From assembly GCF_007859315.1 (NCBI RefSeq), contig NZ_VOHA01000001.1:1256148-1320147 (forward strand): a DNA stretch of 64,000 nucleotides, in the 5' to 3' direction. Position 1 is the first letter of the stretch; each line of letters starts with the position of its first letter. Under the pieces are notes generated by a model that was given only the letters and a program-made list of their open reading frames with translations, searched no databases and was not told the DNA's origin. Origin of the DNA: Reyranella sp. CPCC 100927 (lineage in GTDB: Bacteria; Pseudomonadota; Alphaproteobacteria; Reyranellales; Reyranellaceae). Shown one piece after another: positions 52,572 to 60,118 of the stretch. The position numbers and the translations under genes are program-made.

Positions 52572-53777
52572 ATGGCGCACAAGGGACTGATCTTCGGCAT
52601 CTTCCTGGCGCCGTTCCATCGCGTGGGCGACAACCCCAACCTTGCGATCGCGCGCGACATGGAGCTGATCCAGTGGCTCGATCACCTGGGCTATGACGAA
52701 GCCTGGGTCGGCGAGCATCATTCCGCCGGCTGGGAGATCATCGCCGCGCCCGAGCTGATCATCGCCGCGGTCGCCGAGCGCACGCGCAACATCCGGCTGG
52801 GTTCGGGCGTCACGAGCCTGCCGTACCATCATCCGCTGATGGTGGTGAACCGCTTCGTCCAGCTCGATCACATGACTCGCGGCCGTGCCATGCTGGGCTG
52901 TGGCCCCGGCGCGCTGGTGTCGGATGCCTACATGATGGGCATCGAGCCCGCCGACCAGCGCCGCCGCATGGACGAGTCGCTCGACGCCATCACGCGGCTG
53001 CTGAAGTGCGAAGAGCCGGTCACCATGAAGACCGACTGGTTCGAGCTGCGCGATGCGCGCCTGCACCTGGCGCCCTACAGCGATCCCTGCTTCCCGATCG
53101 CTGTGGCCAGCACCTTGACGCCGGCCGGCATGCAGGTGGCAGGAAAGTATGGCCTGGGCGTGCTGTCGCTGGGCGCCGGCATACCCGGCGGCCCCGATGC
53201 CCTGGCGGGCCAATGGAAGATCGCCGAGGAGGAGGCGGCCAAGGTCGGCCGCACGATGAACCGCAAGGACTGGCGGCTGGTGGTCAACATGCACACCGCC
53301 GAGGACGACGAGCTGGCGCTGCGCGAGGTCCAGAAGGGCGAGCGGCTGGAGACCGTGACCTACTTCGAGGATACGCTGGGCCGGCCGCCCGGCCGCGCGG
53401 ACGATCCGCTGCGCGACGGCGTCAAGATGGGCACCACCCTGGTCGGCTCGCCCGACACGGTCGCCCGCGGCATCGAGCGGTTGATCGAGCAGAGCCGGGG
53501 CGGCATCGGCGGTGTGATGTTCCGCGCTCATGAATGGGCCAACCGCGAGCAGACCCTGCGCAGCTACGAGCTTTTCGCGCGCTGGGTCATGCCGCGCTTC
53601 CAGGGCTCGCTCGATACGGTGTCAGGGTCGCGCGAATGGACCAAGTCGCATCGCCGCACGATCTTTGGTCCCAACGTGGCGGCGATCCAGAAGGCCTACA
53701 CCGACGCCGGCAAGGCGATCCCCGAAGAATTCTCCCAGCGCGTGCCCGGTGCCCGCGATGTGCCGCCAAAGGCGTAA
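52572..53777 (+). CDS. LLM-class flavin-dependent monooxygenase (limonene-monooxygenase-like)
   Basis: 401 residues. Luciferase-like barrel: IFGIFLAPFHRVGDNPNLAI, DEAWVGEHHSAGWEIIAAPE and IRLGSGVTSLPYHHPLMVVN, which form the FMN pocket, with GRAMLGCGPGALVSDA as the phosphate-binding strand. The length and the C-terminal WVMPRFQGSLDTVSGSREWT resemble limonene 1,2-monooxygenase-like and alkane/terpene oxygenases. The substrate is unknown. It is divergent from the acyl-CoA dehydrogenase, so the two may act in the same oxidation. Confidence 0.88.
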   Translation: MAHKGLIFGIFLAPFHRVGDNPNLAIARDMELIQWLDHLGYDEAWVGEHHSAGWEIIAAPELIIAAVAERTRNIRLGSGVTSLPYHHPLMVVNRFVQLDHMTRGRAMLGCGPGALVSDAYMMGIEPADQRRRMDESLDAITRLLKCEEPVTMKTDWFELRDARLHLAPYSDPCFPIAVASTLTPAGMQVAGKYGLGVLSLGAGIPGGPDALAGQWKIAEEEAAKVGRTMNRKDWRLVVNMHTAEDDELALREVQKGERLETVTYFEDTLGRPPGRADDPLRDGVKMGTTLVGSPDTVARGIERLIEQSRGGIGGVMFRAHEWANREQTLRSYELFARWVMPRFQGSLDTVSGSREWTKSHRRTIFGPNVAAIQKAYTDAGKAIPEEFSQRVPGARDVPPKA

Positions 53778-53965
53778 CAGCAAGAAAAAGCCTCACAGTG
53801 CGTTTGGCGTACCGTGAAGCTTCTGCATGTGCGGATCGCTAACGGCGCGTGCAACTGTGTTGGAAACGCTGTCGATCCAACGCAGGTTCGAACGGTGGGC
53901 TCCCACCGGCGCAGCCGGTTCGGCCGACGTCGATGCGCCGTTTTGTCGCCTGAGCGTGGCCGCAA

Positions 53966-55243
53966 TCAGGGCTTCAGTCCGTACAGCGGCACAGGCTCAG
54001 CCAATCCACGCAGCGCGTGCGCGCCCAGCAGGTCGAGTGGCCGCTCGAGGCGGCGGGCGACGGGCTCGGTGATCAGAATGGAACGCCCCAGGGTTTTGGT
54101 GAGGGCTTCGACACGGCTGGCCGCGTTGACGGCGCGGCCGATCACCGTGAAGTCCAGCCGTGCCTCGGCGCCGACATTGCCGAAAAAGACATCGCCTTCA
54201 TGCAGCGCGATGCCCGATCGCAACGGCTGCCAGCCGCCGATGCGGGCGAGTTCCGGCGGCGGCTCGACATTGAGGTGTTCGATCGCCGCCATCGCTGCCT
54301 GGGCCGCGGCCAGCGACGCGGCCGCCGCCTGTGCTTCATCACCGAAGGCGGTGAAGGGGAAGACCGCCAGCAGACCATCGCCGATGAACTTCAGGACCTC
54401 GCCACCGTGGTCCAGCACGGCACCGGCAAGGCGCTCGAAATAGGCGTTGAGCAGCGCGATCATCTCGGCGCCCTCGAGACGATCGGCGAGATCGGTGAAG
54501 CCACGCAGGTCCGATACCCAGATGATGGCGCGGATCGGCTCGCCGGAGCCGCGATGGATGGCGCCACGCAGCACCTTGCCGCCCGCCGCCGTGCCCAGGT
54601 AGGTGTCGAGCACGTTGCCGGCGATGCGCTGCGCGATATGGCGCTCGATGTGCAGCGCGAACAATGCGAAGAGTCGCTCCAGGGTCGTGCGTTGGGAGTC
54701 GGAGAAACCGCCGGCCTGCTTCGTGGCGACCGTGACGGCGTTGTGATAGGCACCGCCGCCCAGCGCCAGCGCGATATATTCGGTGATGCCCTGCGCCGCC
54801 AGCTCCGCCATCAACGGAAAGCGCGCGATTGTCTCCGCATCGCCGAGGTTGCAGCGCACGGACTCGCCGTACTCATTGACGCGAAACAGCGGATTGCGCC
54901 GATACGAGTCGGACTTCAGCGCGGCTTCCGGAACTTTCACTTCATCGCACAGGCCGTCGGTGCGGTTCCAGTTCCAGGCAAAGCCGATGAGTTGCGGATG
55001 CAGCGTGCCGACGTGGACGCTGCTGCGGTCCAGCGGCAGGCCGGCCGCCACCAGCCGCCACACCAACGATTCATACAGGGGCAGCATGTCCTCTTCGCGG
55101 ACAGCTTCGCGCAGCAGCCAAGCCTCGATCTCGTCCGCGGTCGTTCGCTCGGGCGCCGCCGCCGGGCCGCGTGCCGCTCGGCGCAGCAGTGCGACGAACG
55201 GCGGATACTGCCGGGGTGCCGGATCCATGCGCGACTGCGCCAT
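53966..55243 (-). CDS. Class III (probably IIIb) adenylyl cyclase with N-terminal sensory region
   Basis: 425 residues. N-terminal ~215 residues have no recognised enzymatic motif and may sense a ligand. The cyclase domain spans residues ~225-420: metal Asp in WVSDLRGFTDLADR and in EVLKFIGDGLLAVF, substrate Lys in EVLKFIGDG, and transition-state Asn/Arg in VNAASRVEALTKTLG. The usual adenine-specifying Asp is Thr (in DFTVIGRAVN), the pattern of class IIIb cyclases, which in some cases respond to bicarbonate. It makes cAMP, presumably. No partner gene lies nearby. Confidence 0.88.
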   Translation of the reverse strand: MAQSRMDPAPRQYPPFVALLRRAARGPAAAPERTTADEIEAWLLREAVREEDMLPLYESLVWRLVAAGLPLDRSSVHVGTLHPQLIGFAWNWNRTDGLCDEVKVPEAALKSDSYRRNPLFRVNEYGESVRCNLGDAETIARFPLMAELAAQGITEYIALALGGGAYHNAVTVATKQAGGFSDSQRTTLERLFALFALHIERHIAQRIAGNVLDTYLGTAAGGKVLRGAIHRGSGEPIRAIIWVSDLRGFTDLADRLEGAEMIALLNAYFERLAGAVLDHGGEVLKFIGDGLLAVFPFTAFGDEAQAAAASLAAAQAAMAAIEHLNVEPPPELARIGGWQPLRSGIALHEGDVFFGNVGAEARLDFTVIGRAVNAASRVEALTKTLGRSILITEPVARRLERPLDLLGAHALRGLAEPVPLYGLKP

Positions 55244-55313
55244 GTCATGTCCTCGTCATCCGGCATGACGCTACACGATCGATCGTAACGGAGGAACCAT
55301 CACCTCAATGAAA

Positions 55314-55342
55314 GAAGGCGCGCCACGGAGCGGCGCGCCTTC
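55314..55342 (-). terminator. GC-rich hairpin / probable terminator of the PsiF-like gene
   Basis: GAAGGCGCGCC and GGCGCGCCTTC form an 11-bp stem with a 7-base loop ACGGAGC, followed on the minus strand by TTTC. It lies just after the stop codon (55367) of the minus-strand small gene, and shares sequence with the family C repeat at 42431-42501. Confidence 0.65.
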
Positions 55343-55366
55343 TGGTGCATCAGCAGTCTGCCGGTG

Positions 55367-55645
55367 TTAGCGGCAGTCGCGCAGGGCCGCGGCCTTCTGC
55401 TCGCCGCTCAACAGCCGGGCCTGATCGGCGCAGCGGTTCGACGTGGTGGCTGAAGCCGGCGTCGGCGCCACGCGATCCGTCGTGCAGTGCGCCATGAAGG
55501 TCGTCAGCGCCTCGCCGGACAGGACCTGCTGGCGGGCCTGAGTGTAGCAGGCCTGGGTCTGCTGGTTGGACGCCGTCGACTGGGCGAACGCAGTGCCACA
55601 AACGAGCATGCCGGCCAGGCCGGCAGCAACAGCGAACATGCGCAT
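55367..55645 (-). CDS. Small secreted protein with PsiF-like repeats
   Basis: 92 residues from the ATG at 55645; AGGAG is 6 bases upstream of this ATG, and the one at 55651 is too close to it. The signal peptide MRMFAVAAGLAGMLVCGTAFA is split as MRMFAVAAG and LAGMLVCGTAFA. Two Cys-containing repeats follow, CYTQARQQVLSGEALTTFMAHC and RCADQARLLSGEQKAAALRDC, split here as two units, resembling the PsiF phosphate-starvation repeat. A periplasmic role is likely. The function of PsiF proteins is unknown. Confidence 0.75.
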   Translation of the reverse strand: MRMFAVAAGLAGMLVCGTAFAQSTASNQQTQACYTQARQQVLSGEALTTFMAHCTTDRVAPTPASATTSNRCADQARLLSGEQKAAALRDCR

Positions 55646-56234
55646 GGTCATCTCCTGAACATAGAGAGGGATTGATGTGATTCATGAATCAACGCAGCCA
55701 AGCTGCGTCCCGCTCGATATAGGGACGGTCTTGGGTTTGGCCATCACTTCCCAATGAGTTGATCGCGGGTGCGGCTTTGCACCGCGCACATTCTGCGCCG
55801 CGAGACGATCGCGCTTCACGTCAATCTGACATCGGATTGACATGCAACCAAATGGTTGTCTATCTGGCAGGTGCTGGAGGACCTCGCCGTCAGCGTGTGG
55901 CAGAGTCGCGAGAAAGTTGCACGACCTCAATCCGTCCCGCTTGACGAGATCACCGATCGCTGGATCGGCAAGGACGAGCGCCAACGCCTCGGAGTGCTTC
56001 TCGACCTGAGAGAGCCCCTTGAGGAACTGGCCCCGACTTTCGTCGATGTGACCGCCGTCGCGACGACGCTCGGACAGGGCGCCGCATCGCCGGTGTCTAC
56101 CTTCCGCTCTGCGAGCCTGTCCATGCTCACCACGCCGCCCGGCGTTGCCCGAACGCGGTCATCGACATCTCGACCGTGGTCGCGAAATGCACCACGATGC
56201 GGCGATATCCATCGCGCGGGAGAACGAGCCGCCC
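55646..56234. other. 589-base region without a confident gene
   Basis: This stretch separates the PsiF-like and thiolase-like genes. It contains an open frame from a TTG at 55856 (LEDLAVSVWQSREKV onward), which overlaps the thiolase start and has no family match or Shine-Dalgarno sequence, and a minus-strand frame at 55682-55984, likewise unsupported. A few AT-rich stretches might hold promoters. I see no repeat or RNA gene here. Confidence 0.6.
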
Positions 56235-57407
56235 ATGAGTCTCAAAGGCAAAGCCTATATCGCAGGCATCTATGAACACCCCACCCGGCTGGCGACCGAT
56301 CTGTCGCTGGCCATGATCCATGCCGAGGTGGCCAAGGGCGCACTCGAGGATGCCGGCCTTACCAAGGCCGACGTCGACGGCTACTTCTGCGCCGGCGACG
56401 CGCCCGGCCTCGGCCCGATGTCGATGGTCGAGTACATGGGCCTCAACCCCAGGCACGTCGATTCCACGGACACTGGCGGTTCGTCCTATGTCGTGCATGT
56501 CGGCCACGCTTTGGAAGCGATCGCTGCCGGCAAGTGCAAGGTGGCGCTGATCACCTTGGCCGGCCGGCCGCGCGCCGAGGGCATGGCCACCGGCACGGTG
56601 CCGCGCAGCCGTGGCGGCACGCCGACTCCCGACGAGCCGTTCGAGTTTCCCTACGGGCCCACGGTGGTGAACATGTACGGCATGTGCGCCATGCGCCACA
56701 TGCACCAGTACGGCACCACCAGCGAGCAGCTGGCCTGGATCAAGGTCGCCGCCTCGCACCACGCGCAGCACAACCCGCATGCGCTGTTGCGCGACGTGGT
56801 GACGGTCGAGGACGTGGTGAACTCGCCGATGATTTCCGATCCGCTGCATCGGCTGGATTGCTGCGTCATCACCGACGGCGGCGGCGCCATCGTCGTCGTG
56901 GCGCCGGAGATCGCCAAGAGCCTGAAGCGGCCCAAGGTCAAGGTGCTGGGTGCTGCCGAAGCGATGAAGACGCAGATGGGCGGTAAGGTCGACCTGACCT
57001 ACAGCGGCGCCGTGTACACCGGTCCGCCGGCCTTCGCCGAAGCCGGCGTCAAGCCGTCGGACATCAAGTACGTGTCGATCTACGACAGCTTCACGATCAC
57101 GGTGCTGATGCAGCTCGAAGACCTCGGGTTTGCCGAGAAGGGCAAGGGCGGCAAGCTGGTGGCCGACGGCAACCTGATCTCGGGTGTCGGCAAGCTGCCG
57201 TTCAACACCGATGGCGGCGGCCTGTGCAGCAACCATCCCGGCAACCGCGGCGGCCTCACCAAGGTGCTCGAAGCGGTACGCCAGCTGCGCGGCGAGGCGC
57301 ATCCCAAGGTGCAGGTGAAGAACTGCGATCTGGCTTTGGCGCATGGCACCGGCGGCTCGCTGGGCTCTCGCCATGGCAGCGGCACCGTCATTCTGGAAAG
57401 GGAGTAG
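56235..57407 (+). CDS. Thiolase-superfamily protein without the nucleophilic Cys (SCP2/Ltp2-like)
   Basis: 390 residues from the ATG at 56235. The SCP2-thiolase fold is clear: AGIYEHPTRLATDLSLAMIH, ALEDAGLTKADVDGYFC and AHGTGGSLGSRHGSGTVIL. Where normal thiolases carry CaSG, this one reads DSTDTGGSS (residues ~76-84), so the acyl-enzyme Cys is missing. That is the hallmark of the SCP2-like partners of DUF35 proteins such as the steroid-side-chain aldolase Ltp2, which use Tyr residues instead. It probably catalyses retro-aldol or related C-C cleavage on a CoA ester. The DUF35 gene follows after 3 bases. Confidence 0.87.
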   Translation: MSLKGKAYIAGIYEHPTRLATDLSLAMIHAEVAKGALEDAGLTKADVDGYFCAGDAPGLGPMSMVEYMGLNPRHVDSTDTGGSSYVVHVGHALEAIAAGKCKVALITLAGRPRAEGMATGTVPRSRGGTPTPDEPFEFPYGPTVVNMYGMCAMRHMHQYGTTSEQLAWIKVAASHHAQHNPHALLRDVVTVEDVVNSPMISDPLHRLDCCVITDGGGAIVVVAPEIAKSLKRPKVKVLGAAEAMKTQMGGKVDLTYSGAVYTGPPAFAEAGVKPSDIKYVSIYDSFTITVLMQLEDLGFAEKGKGGKLVADGNLISGVGKLPFNTDGGGLCSNHPGNRGGLTKVLEAVRQLRGEAHPKVQVKNCDLALAHGTGGSLGSRHGSGTVILERE

Positions 57408-57410
57408 GCC

Positions 57411-57815
57411 ATGGCCGCGCAAGCACAAACCAAGGAACGCAAGCTGCCGGCGCCCTCGGTGAGTTCCGAGACCAAGGCCTATTGGGATGCGGCCGGCGAG
57501 GGCAAGCTGCTGGTGCGCAAATGCACCGCGTGCGGCGAAGCCCACCACTATCCGCGCACGATCTGCCCGTTCTGCTTCAGCGACAAGACGGAATGGATCA
57601 CGGCGTCAGGCAAAGGCACGATCTACTCGTTCAGTGTCATGCGCCGGGCGCCGGTACCCTATGCCCTCGCCTATGTGACCTTGGCCGAAGGCCCATCGAT
57701 GATGACCAACATCGTTGACTGCGACTTAGACAAGATCCGCATCGGCCAGAACGTGACGGTGGTCTTCAAGCCCACCGACGGCGGCCCGCCGCTGCCGATG
57801 TTCGCGCCGGCGTAG
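57411..57815 (+). CDS. DUF35 OB-fold protein with zinc ribbon
   Basis: 134 residues. N-terminal zinc ribbon: CTACG and CPFC, then an OB fold (GTIYSFSVMRRAPVPYAL, IRIGQNVTVVFKPTDGG). DUF35 proteins bind acyl-CoA and form complexes with thiolase-like lyases or hydratases, where they close over the active site. It is translated 3 bases after the SCP2-like gene, and the pair almost certainly works as a heteromer. The substrate is a CoA ester of unknown structure. Confidence 0.9.
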   Translation: MAAQAQTKERKLPAPSVSSETKAYWDAAGEGKLLVRKCTACGEAHHYPRTICPFCFSDKTEWITASGKGTIYSFSVMRRAPVPYALAYVTLAEGPSMMTNIVDCDLDKIRIGQNVTVVFKPTDGGPPLPMFAPA

Positions 57816-57822
57816 AAAAAAT

Positions 57823-57971
57823 ACCTTCCCCCGCATGCGGGGGAAGGTGCCCCGAAGGGGCGGATGGGGGATGGGTCGAACGGACTGGGTGTGTCGACCT
57901 TGGCATCGTCCTCGTTGCAGCGCCCCCCATCCGGCGCTGCGCGCCACCTTCCCCCGCGAGCGGGGGAAGGT
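57823..57971. repeat. Palindromic repeat, family D (double hairpin)
   Basis: ACCTTCCCCCGCA and TGCGGGGGAAGGT form a perfect palindrome at 57823-57848; a second one, ACCTTCCCCCGCG and AGCGGGGGAAGGT, lies at 57946-57971. The middle has GGGCGGATGGGGGATGGG and a complement CGCCCCCCATCCGGC, so the outer and inner parts pair. The full unit is ~149 bases. Confidence 0.85.
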
Positions 57972-57979
57972 AATAAACC

Positions 57980-58384
57980 TCACAAGTGCCGTGTCTCGGC
58001 CGGCTCCTCCCACCAGGCGTTATCGCGGCCGTTGCCGTACCGTATCGGCGCTGCGATGAGTTCCGCCGGTGTCGCATCGTCGAGCGTGGCGAGCTGGATC
58101 GACACAAAGGCGCCGCCGAGCTGCTCGACGTGTCCGCGATTGAAACAGCGGACGCCGCAGCGGCTGCAGAACAGGTGGTGGCCGCTTTTGGTGGCGAACT
58201 GATAGCCGGTGAGCACGTCCTCGCCGGCCAGCAATCGAAAATCTTCGGGCTTGATCAAGACGCCCCACGCCCGCGTCTTGGCGCAGATCGAACAGTTGCA
58301 CTTGCCGGTTCCGGCCGCCAGGTCGATGTCGGCTTCGTAGCGGACGGCGCCGCAGTGGCAGCTGCCATGATAGGTCTTTTTCAT
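57980..58384 (-). CDS. GFA/CENP-V-family protein
   Basis: 134 residues. The zinc-binding fold is marked by [23 protein letters not shown] and [13 protein letters not shown], three Cys pairs coordinating two zincs. Members of the Gfa group include glutathione-dependent formaldehyde-activating enzymes and CENP-V-like proteins; only a minority have proven activity. The gene lies divergent from a WYL-domain regulator, and both have short promoters between them. GAGG is upstream of the ATG. Confidence 0.9.
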   Translation of the reverse strand: MKKTYHGSCHCGAVRYEADIDLAAGTGKCNCSICAKTRAWGVLIKPEDFRLLAGEDVLTGYQFATKSGHHLFCSRCGVRCFNRGHVEQLGGAFVSIQLATLDDATPAELIAAPIRYGNGRDNAWWEEPAETRHL

Positions 58385-58423
58385 GTCGGGTCCTCGGTGT
58401 CGATGAATGGACTTTAGCGCAGG

Positions 58424-58469
58424 GCTGTTGCCACCCTGCTGTCAGCATGGAACTGTCGTGCTGTTGCCA
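58424..58469. promoter_or_regulatory. Direct repeats in the GFA/WYL divergent promoter region
   Basis: GCTGTTGCCA occurs at 58424-58433 and again at 58460-58469, with the regulator's ATG starting on the last base of the second copy. Spacing of 36 bases and position in the 84-base divergent region suggest operator sites. No Shine-Dalgarno sequence precedes the regulator ATG. Confidence 0.5.
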
Positions 58470-59170
58470 TGCGCCGCGCCGACCGCCTTTTCCAGATCAT
58501 TCAGATCCTCCGCCGCTCGACCCGGCCGGTCACCGCGGCGGCCATCGCGGCCGAACTCGAAACGTCGAAGCGCTCGGTCTATCGCGATATCGCGGCCCTG
58601 ATCGGCCAGCGGGTGCCGGTCCGCGGCGAGGCCGGCATGGGCTATGTGCTGGACGGCGGCTTCGATCTGCCGCCGCTGATGCTGACAGGTGACGAGGTCG
58701 AGGCTGCCGTCCTGGGGGCGCAGTGGGTTGCTGGACATGCCGATCCAGCTCTGGCCAGGGCCGCGCGTGATCTGATCGCAAAGATTGCGTCCATCGTGCC
58801 CGACCATCTGCAGCCGCTTATTCGGGATGCGGCGGCGCGCACCGCGCCGGGATGGGCCATTCCGCCCGACGGGCTCGATGTCGCGCAGGCCCGTGCCTGG
58901 GCCCGGGTGGGAAAGAAGATCGCGCTGGTCTATCGCGACAAGGCCGATCACAGAAGTGAGCGTGTGGTCTGGCCGGTGGCTGTCGGCTATCTGGATTCCA
59001 CGCGGATCCTGATGGGCTGGTGCGAACTGCGGCAAGGCTTCCGTCATTTTCGCATCGATCGGATCACGCAGGCGACTTTCCTTGACGAACGCTTCGCCGC
59101 GCGGCCGACCGATCTGCGTCGCCGCTGGCGATCGATGATGAAAGACCGATACGGGCTGGATGACGACTAG
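58469..59170 (+). CDS. YafY-like HTH/WYL-domain transcriptional regulator
   Basis: 233 residues. N-terminal winged helix (ADRLFQIIQILRRSTRPVTA and KRSVYRDIAALIGQRVPVRG), then GMGYVLDGGFDLPPLML leading to the WYL-type domain (KIALVYRDKADHRSERVVWP and WCELRQGFRHFRIDRI). WYL domains sense nucleotides or small ligands. Its ATG at 58469 lacks a Shine-Dalgarno sequence and may be translated from a leaderless or very short leader transcript. It probably controls the divergent GFA gene. Confidence 0.9.
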   Translation: MRRADRLFQIIQILRRSTRPVTAAAIAAELETSKRSVYRDIAALIGQRVPVRGEAGMGYVLDGGFDLPPLMLTGDEVEAAVLGAQWVAGHADPALARAARDLIAKIASIVPDHLQPLIRDAAARTAPGWAIPPDGLDVAQARAWARVGKKIALVYRDKADHRSERVVWPVAVGYLDSTRILMGWCELRQGFRHFRIDRITQATFLDERFAARPTDLRRRWRSMMKDRYGLDDD

Positions 59171-59206
59171 TAATCACGATCATTGAAAGGTGATTCACTA
59201 CCCGCT

Positions 59207-59285
59207 GTCATCCCGAGCGTAGCGAGGGATCTTTTGATGCATCGCACGCCATCATCCAAAGATCCCTCGCTACGCTCGGGATGAC
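59207..59285. repeat. Family A palindromic repeat, copy 9
   Basis: Arms GTCATCCCGAGCGTAGCGAG and complement ending TACGCTCGGGATGAC; loop TTTTGATGCATCGCACGCCA and so on resembles copies 4 and 8. It separates the WYL regulator from the response regulator; nothing else was seen in the remaining 167 bases of that gap. Confidence 0.92.
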
Positions 59286-59452
59286 AGCCTGTATCAGTCA
59301 ATTGTGAGTCCAGGTACTAGGGTTGGAAAGTCCCGGTGAGGCGGCGGTCACTCAATTACTGGCCATGTTGCAGCATCGTTAGGCAAATTGTCGTCGCTTG
59401 ACCGTTCGCCTGCCGCGCCCTCAAATGACGATACTTCAGGCGAGGATGTGTC

Positions 59453-60118
59453 ATGCGCACTGTCCTGGTCGCCGACGATCACCCGATGTTTCGCGAAGCG
59501 TTGGCCAGCACGCTGAGGTCGCTTGACGACCAGGTGGCCGTGCTCGAAAGCGGCTCGTTCGGCGAGGCGGTAGAGCGGGTCGCGGCCGGGGCCGACATCG
59601 ACCTGATCTTGCTGGATCTTCGCATGCCGGGGATGAACGGCGTGAAGGGCGTGCGCTCGCTGCGGGTGAGGCGGCCGGATATCCCGGTCGCCGTCGTCTC
59701 CGCTCTGGCCGACAGCTACGTGATGCGTGAGTGCTTCGATGCCGGGGCCGTCGCCTACATCCCGAAATCGTTGTCCCGTGACGCTGTCATCGCGGCCATC
59801 ACCACGATTCTCGACGGCGGCACGTATGCGCCGACCGAAGGCATGGGCGGCGCGTCCCTGGGCGACGACAGCGATGATCGCGGACTCGATGAAGCCATTC
59901 GTTGCCGCTTCGAGCTGTTGACCAACCAGCAGCGCAAAGTGCTCGAATTGATGTCCGAGGGGAAACTCAACAAGCAGATCGCCTACATCATCGACGTGCA
60001 GATCACGACCGTGAAGGCGCATGTGTCCAGTCTGCTGCAGAAGCTGGGTGTGTCCAGCCGCACGCAGGCCGTCATCCTCTACCAGAAATACCGCCGAAGC
60101 CTGTCAGCGCCGAACTGA
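59453..60118 (+). CDS. LuxR-type two-component response regulator
   Basis: 221 residues. REC domain: acidic pair DDH at residues 9-11, phosphoacceptor Asp in LILLDLRMPGMNG (residue ~56) and Lys in YIPKSLSR. The LuxR/GerE helix-turn-helix is LTNQQRKVLELMSEGKLNKQ then IDVQITTVKAHVSSLLQKLG. It binds DNA on phosphorylation. It converges on the hybrid kinase gene and overlaps its 3' end by 15 bases, so the pair probably act together, although control of one by the other is inferred. Confidence 0.93.
   Translation: MRTVLVADDHPMFREALASTLRSLDDQVAVLESGSFGEAVERVAAGADIDLILLDLRMPGMNGVKGVRSLRVRRPDIPVAVVSALADSYVMRECFDAGAVAYIPKSLSRDAVIAAITTILDGGTYAPTEGMGGASLGDDSDDRGLDEAIRCRFELLTNQQRKVLELMSEGKLNKQIAYIIDVQITTVKAHVSSLLQKLGVSSRTQAVILYQKYRRSLSAPN

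Noticed and set aside
29000..53800. Catabolic stretch considered as a mobile genomic island
   Set aside because: No integrase, transposase, tRNA boundary or obvious base-composition shift was seen; the housekeeping genes greB and HU lie inside it.
53860..53930. GGTTCGAA-containing stretch considered as a possible tRNA T-arm
   Set aside because: No acceptor, D- or anticodon stems could be formed around it.
55682..55984. Minus-strand open frame of about 100 codons
   Set aside because: No Shine-Dalgarno sequence or family resemblance; composition resembles non-coding DNA.
6143..59285. Repeated palindromes considered as a CRISPR array
   Set aside because: Copies are kilobases apart, inverted rather than direct repeats, with no regular spacers and no cas genes.
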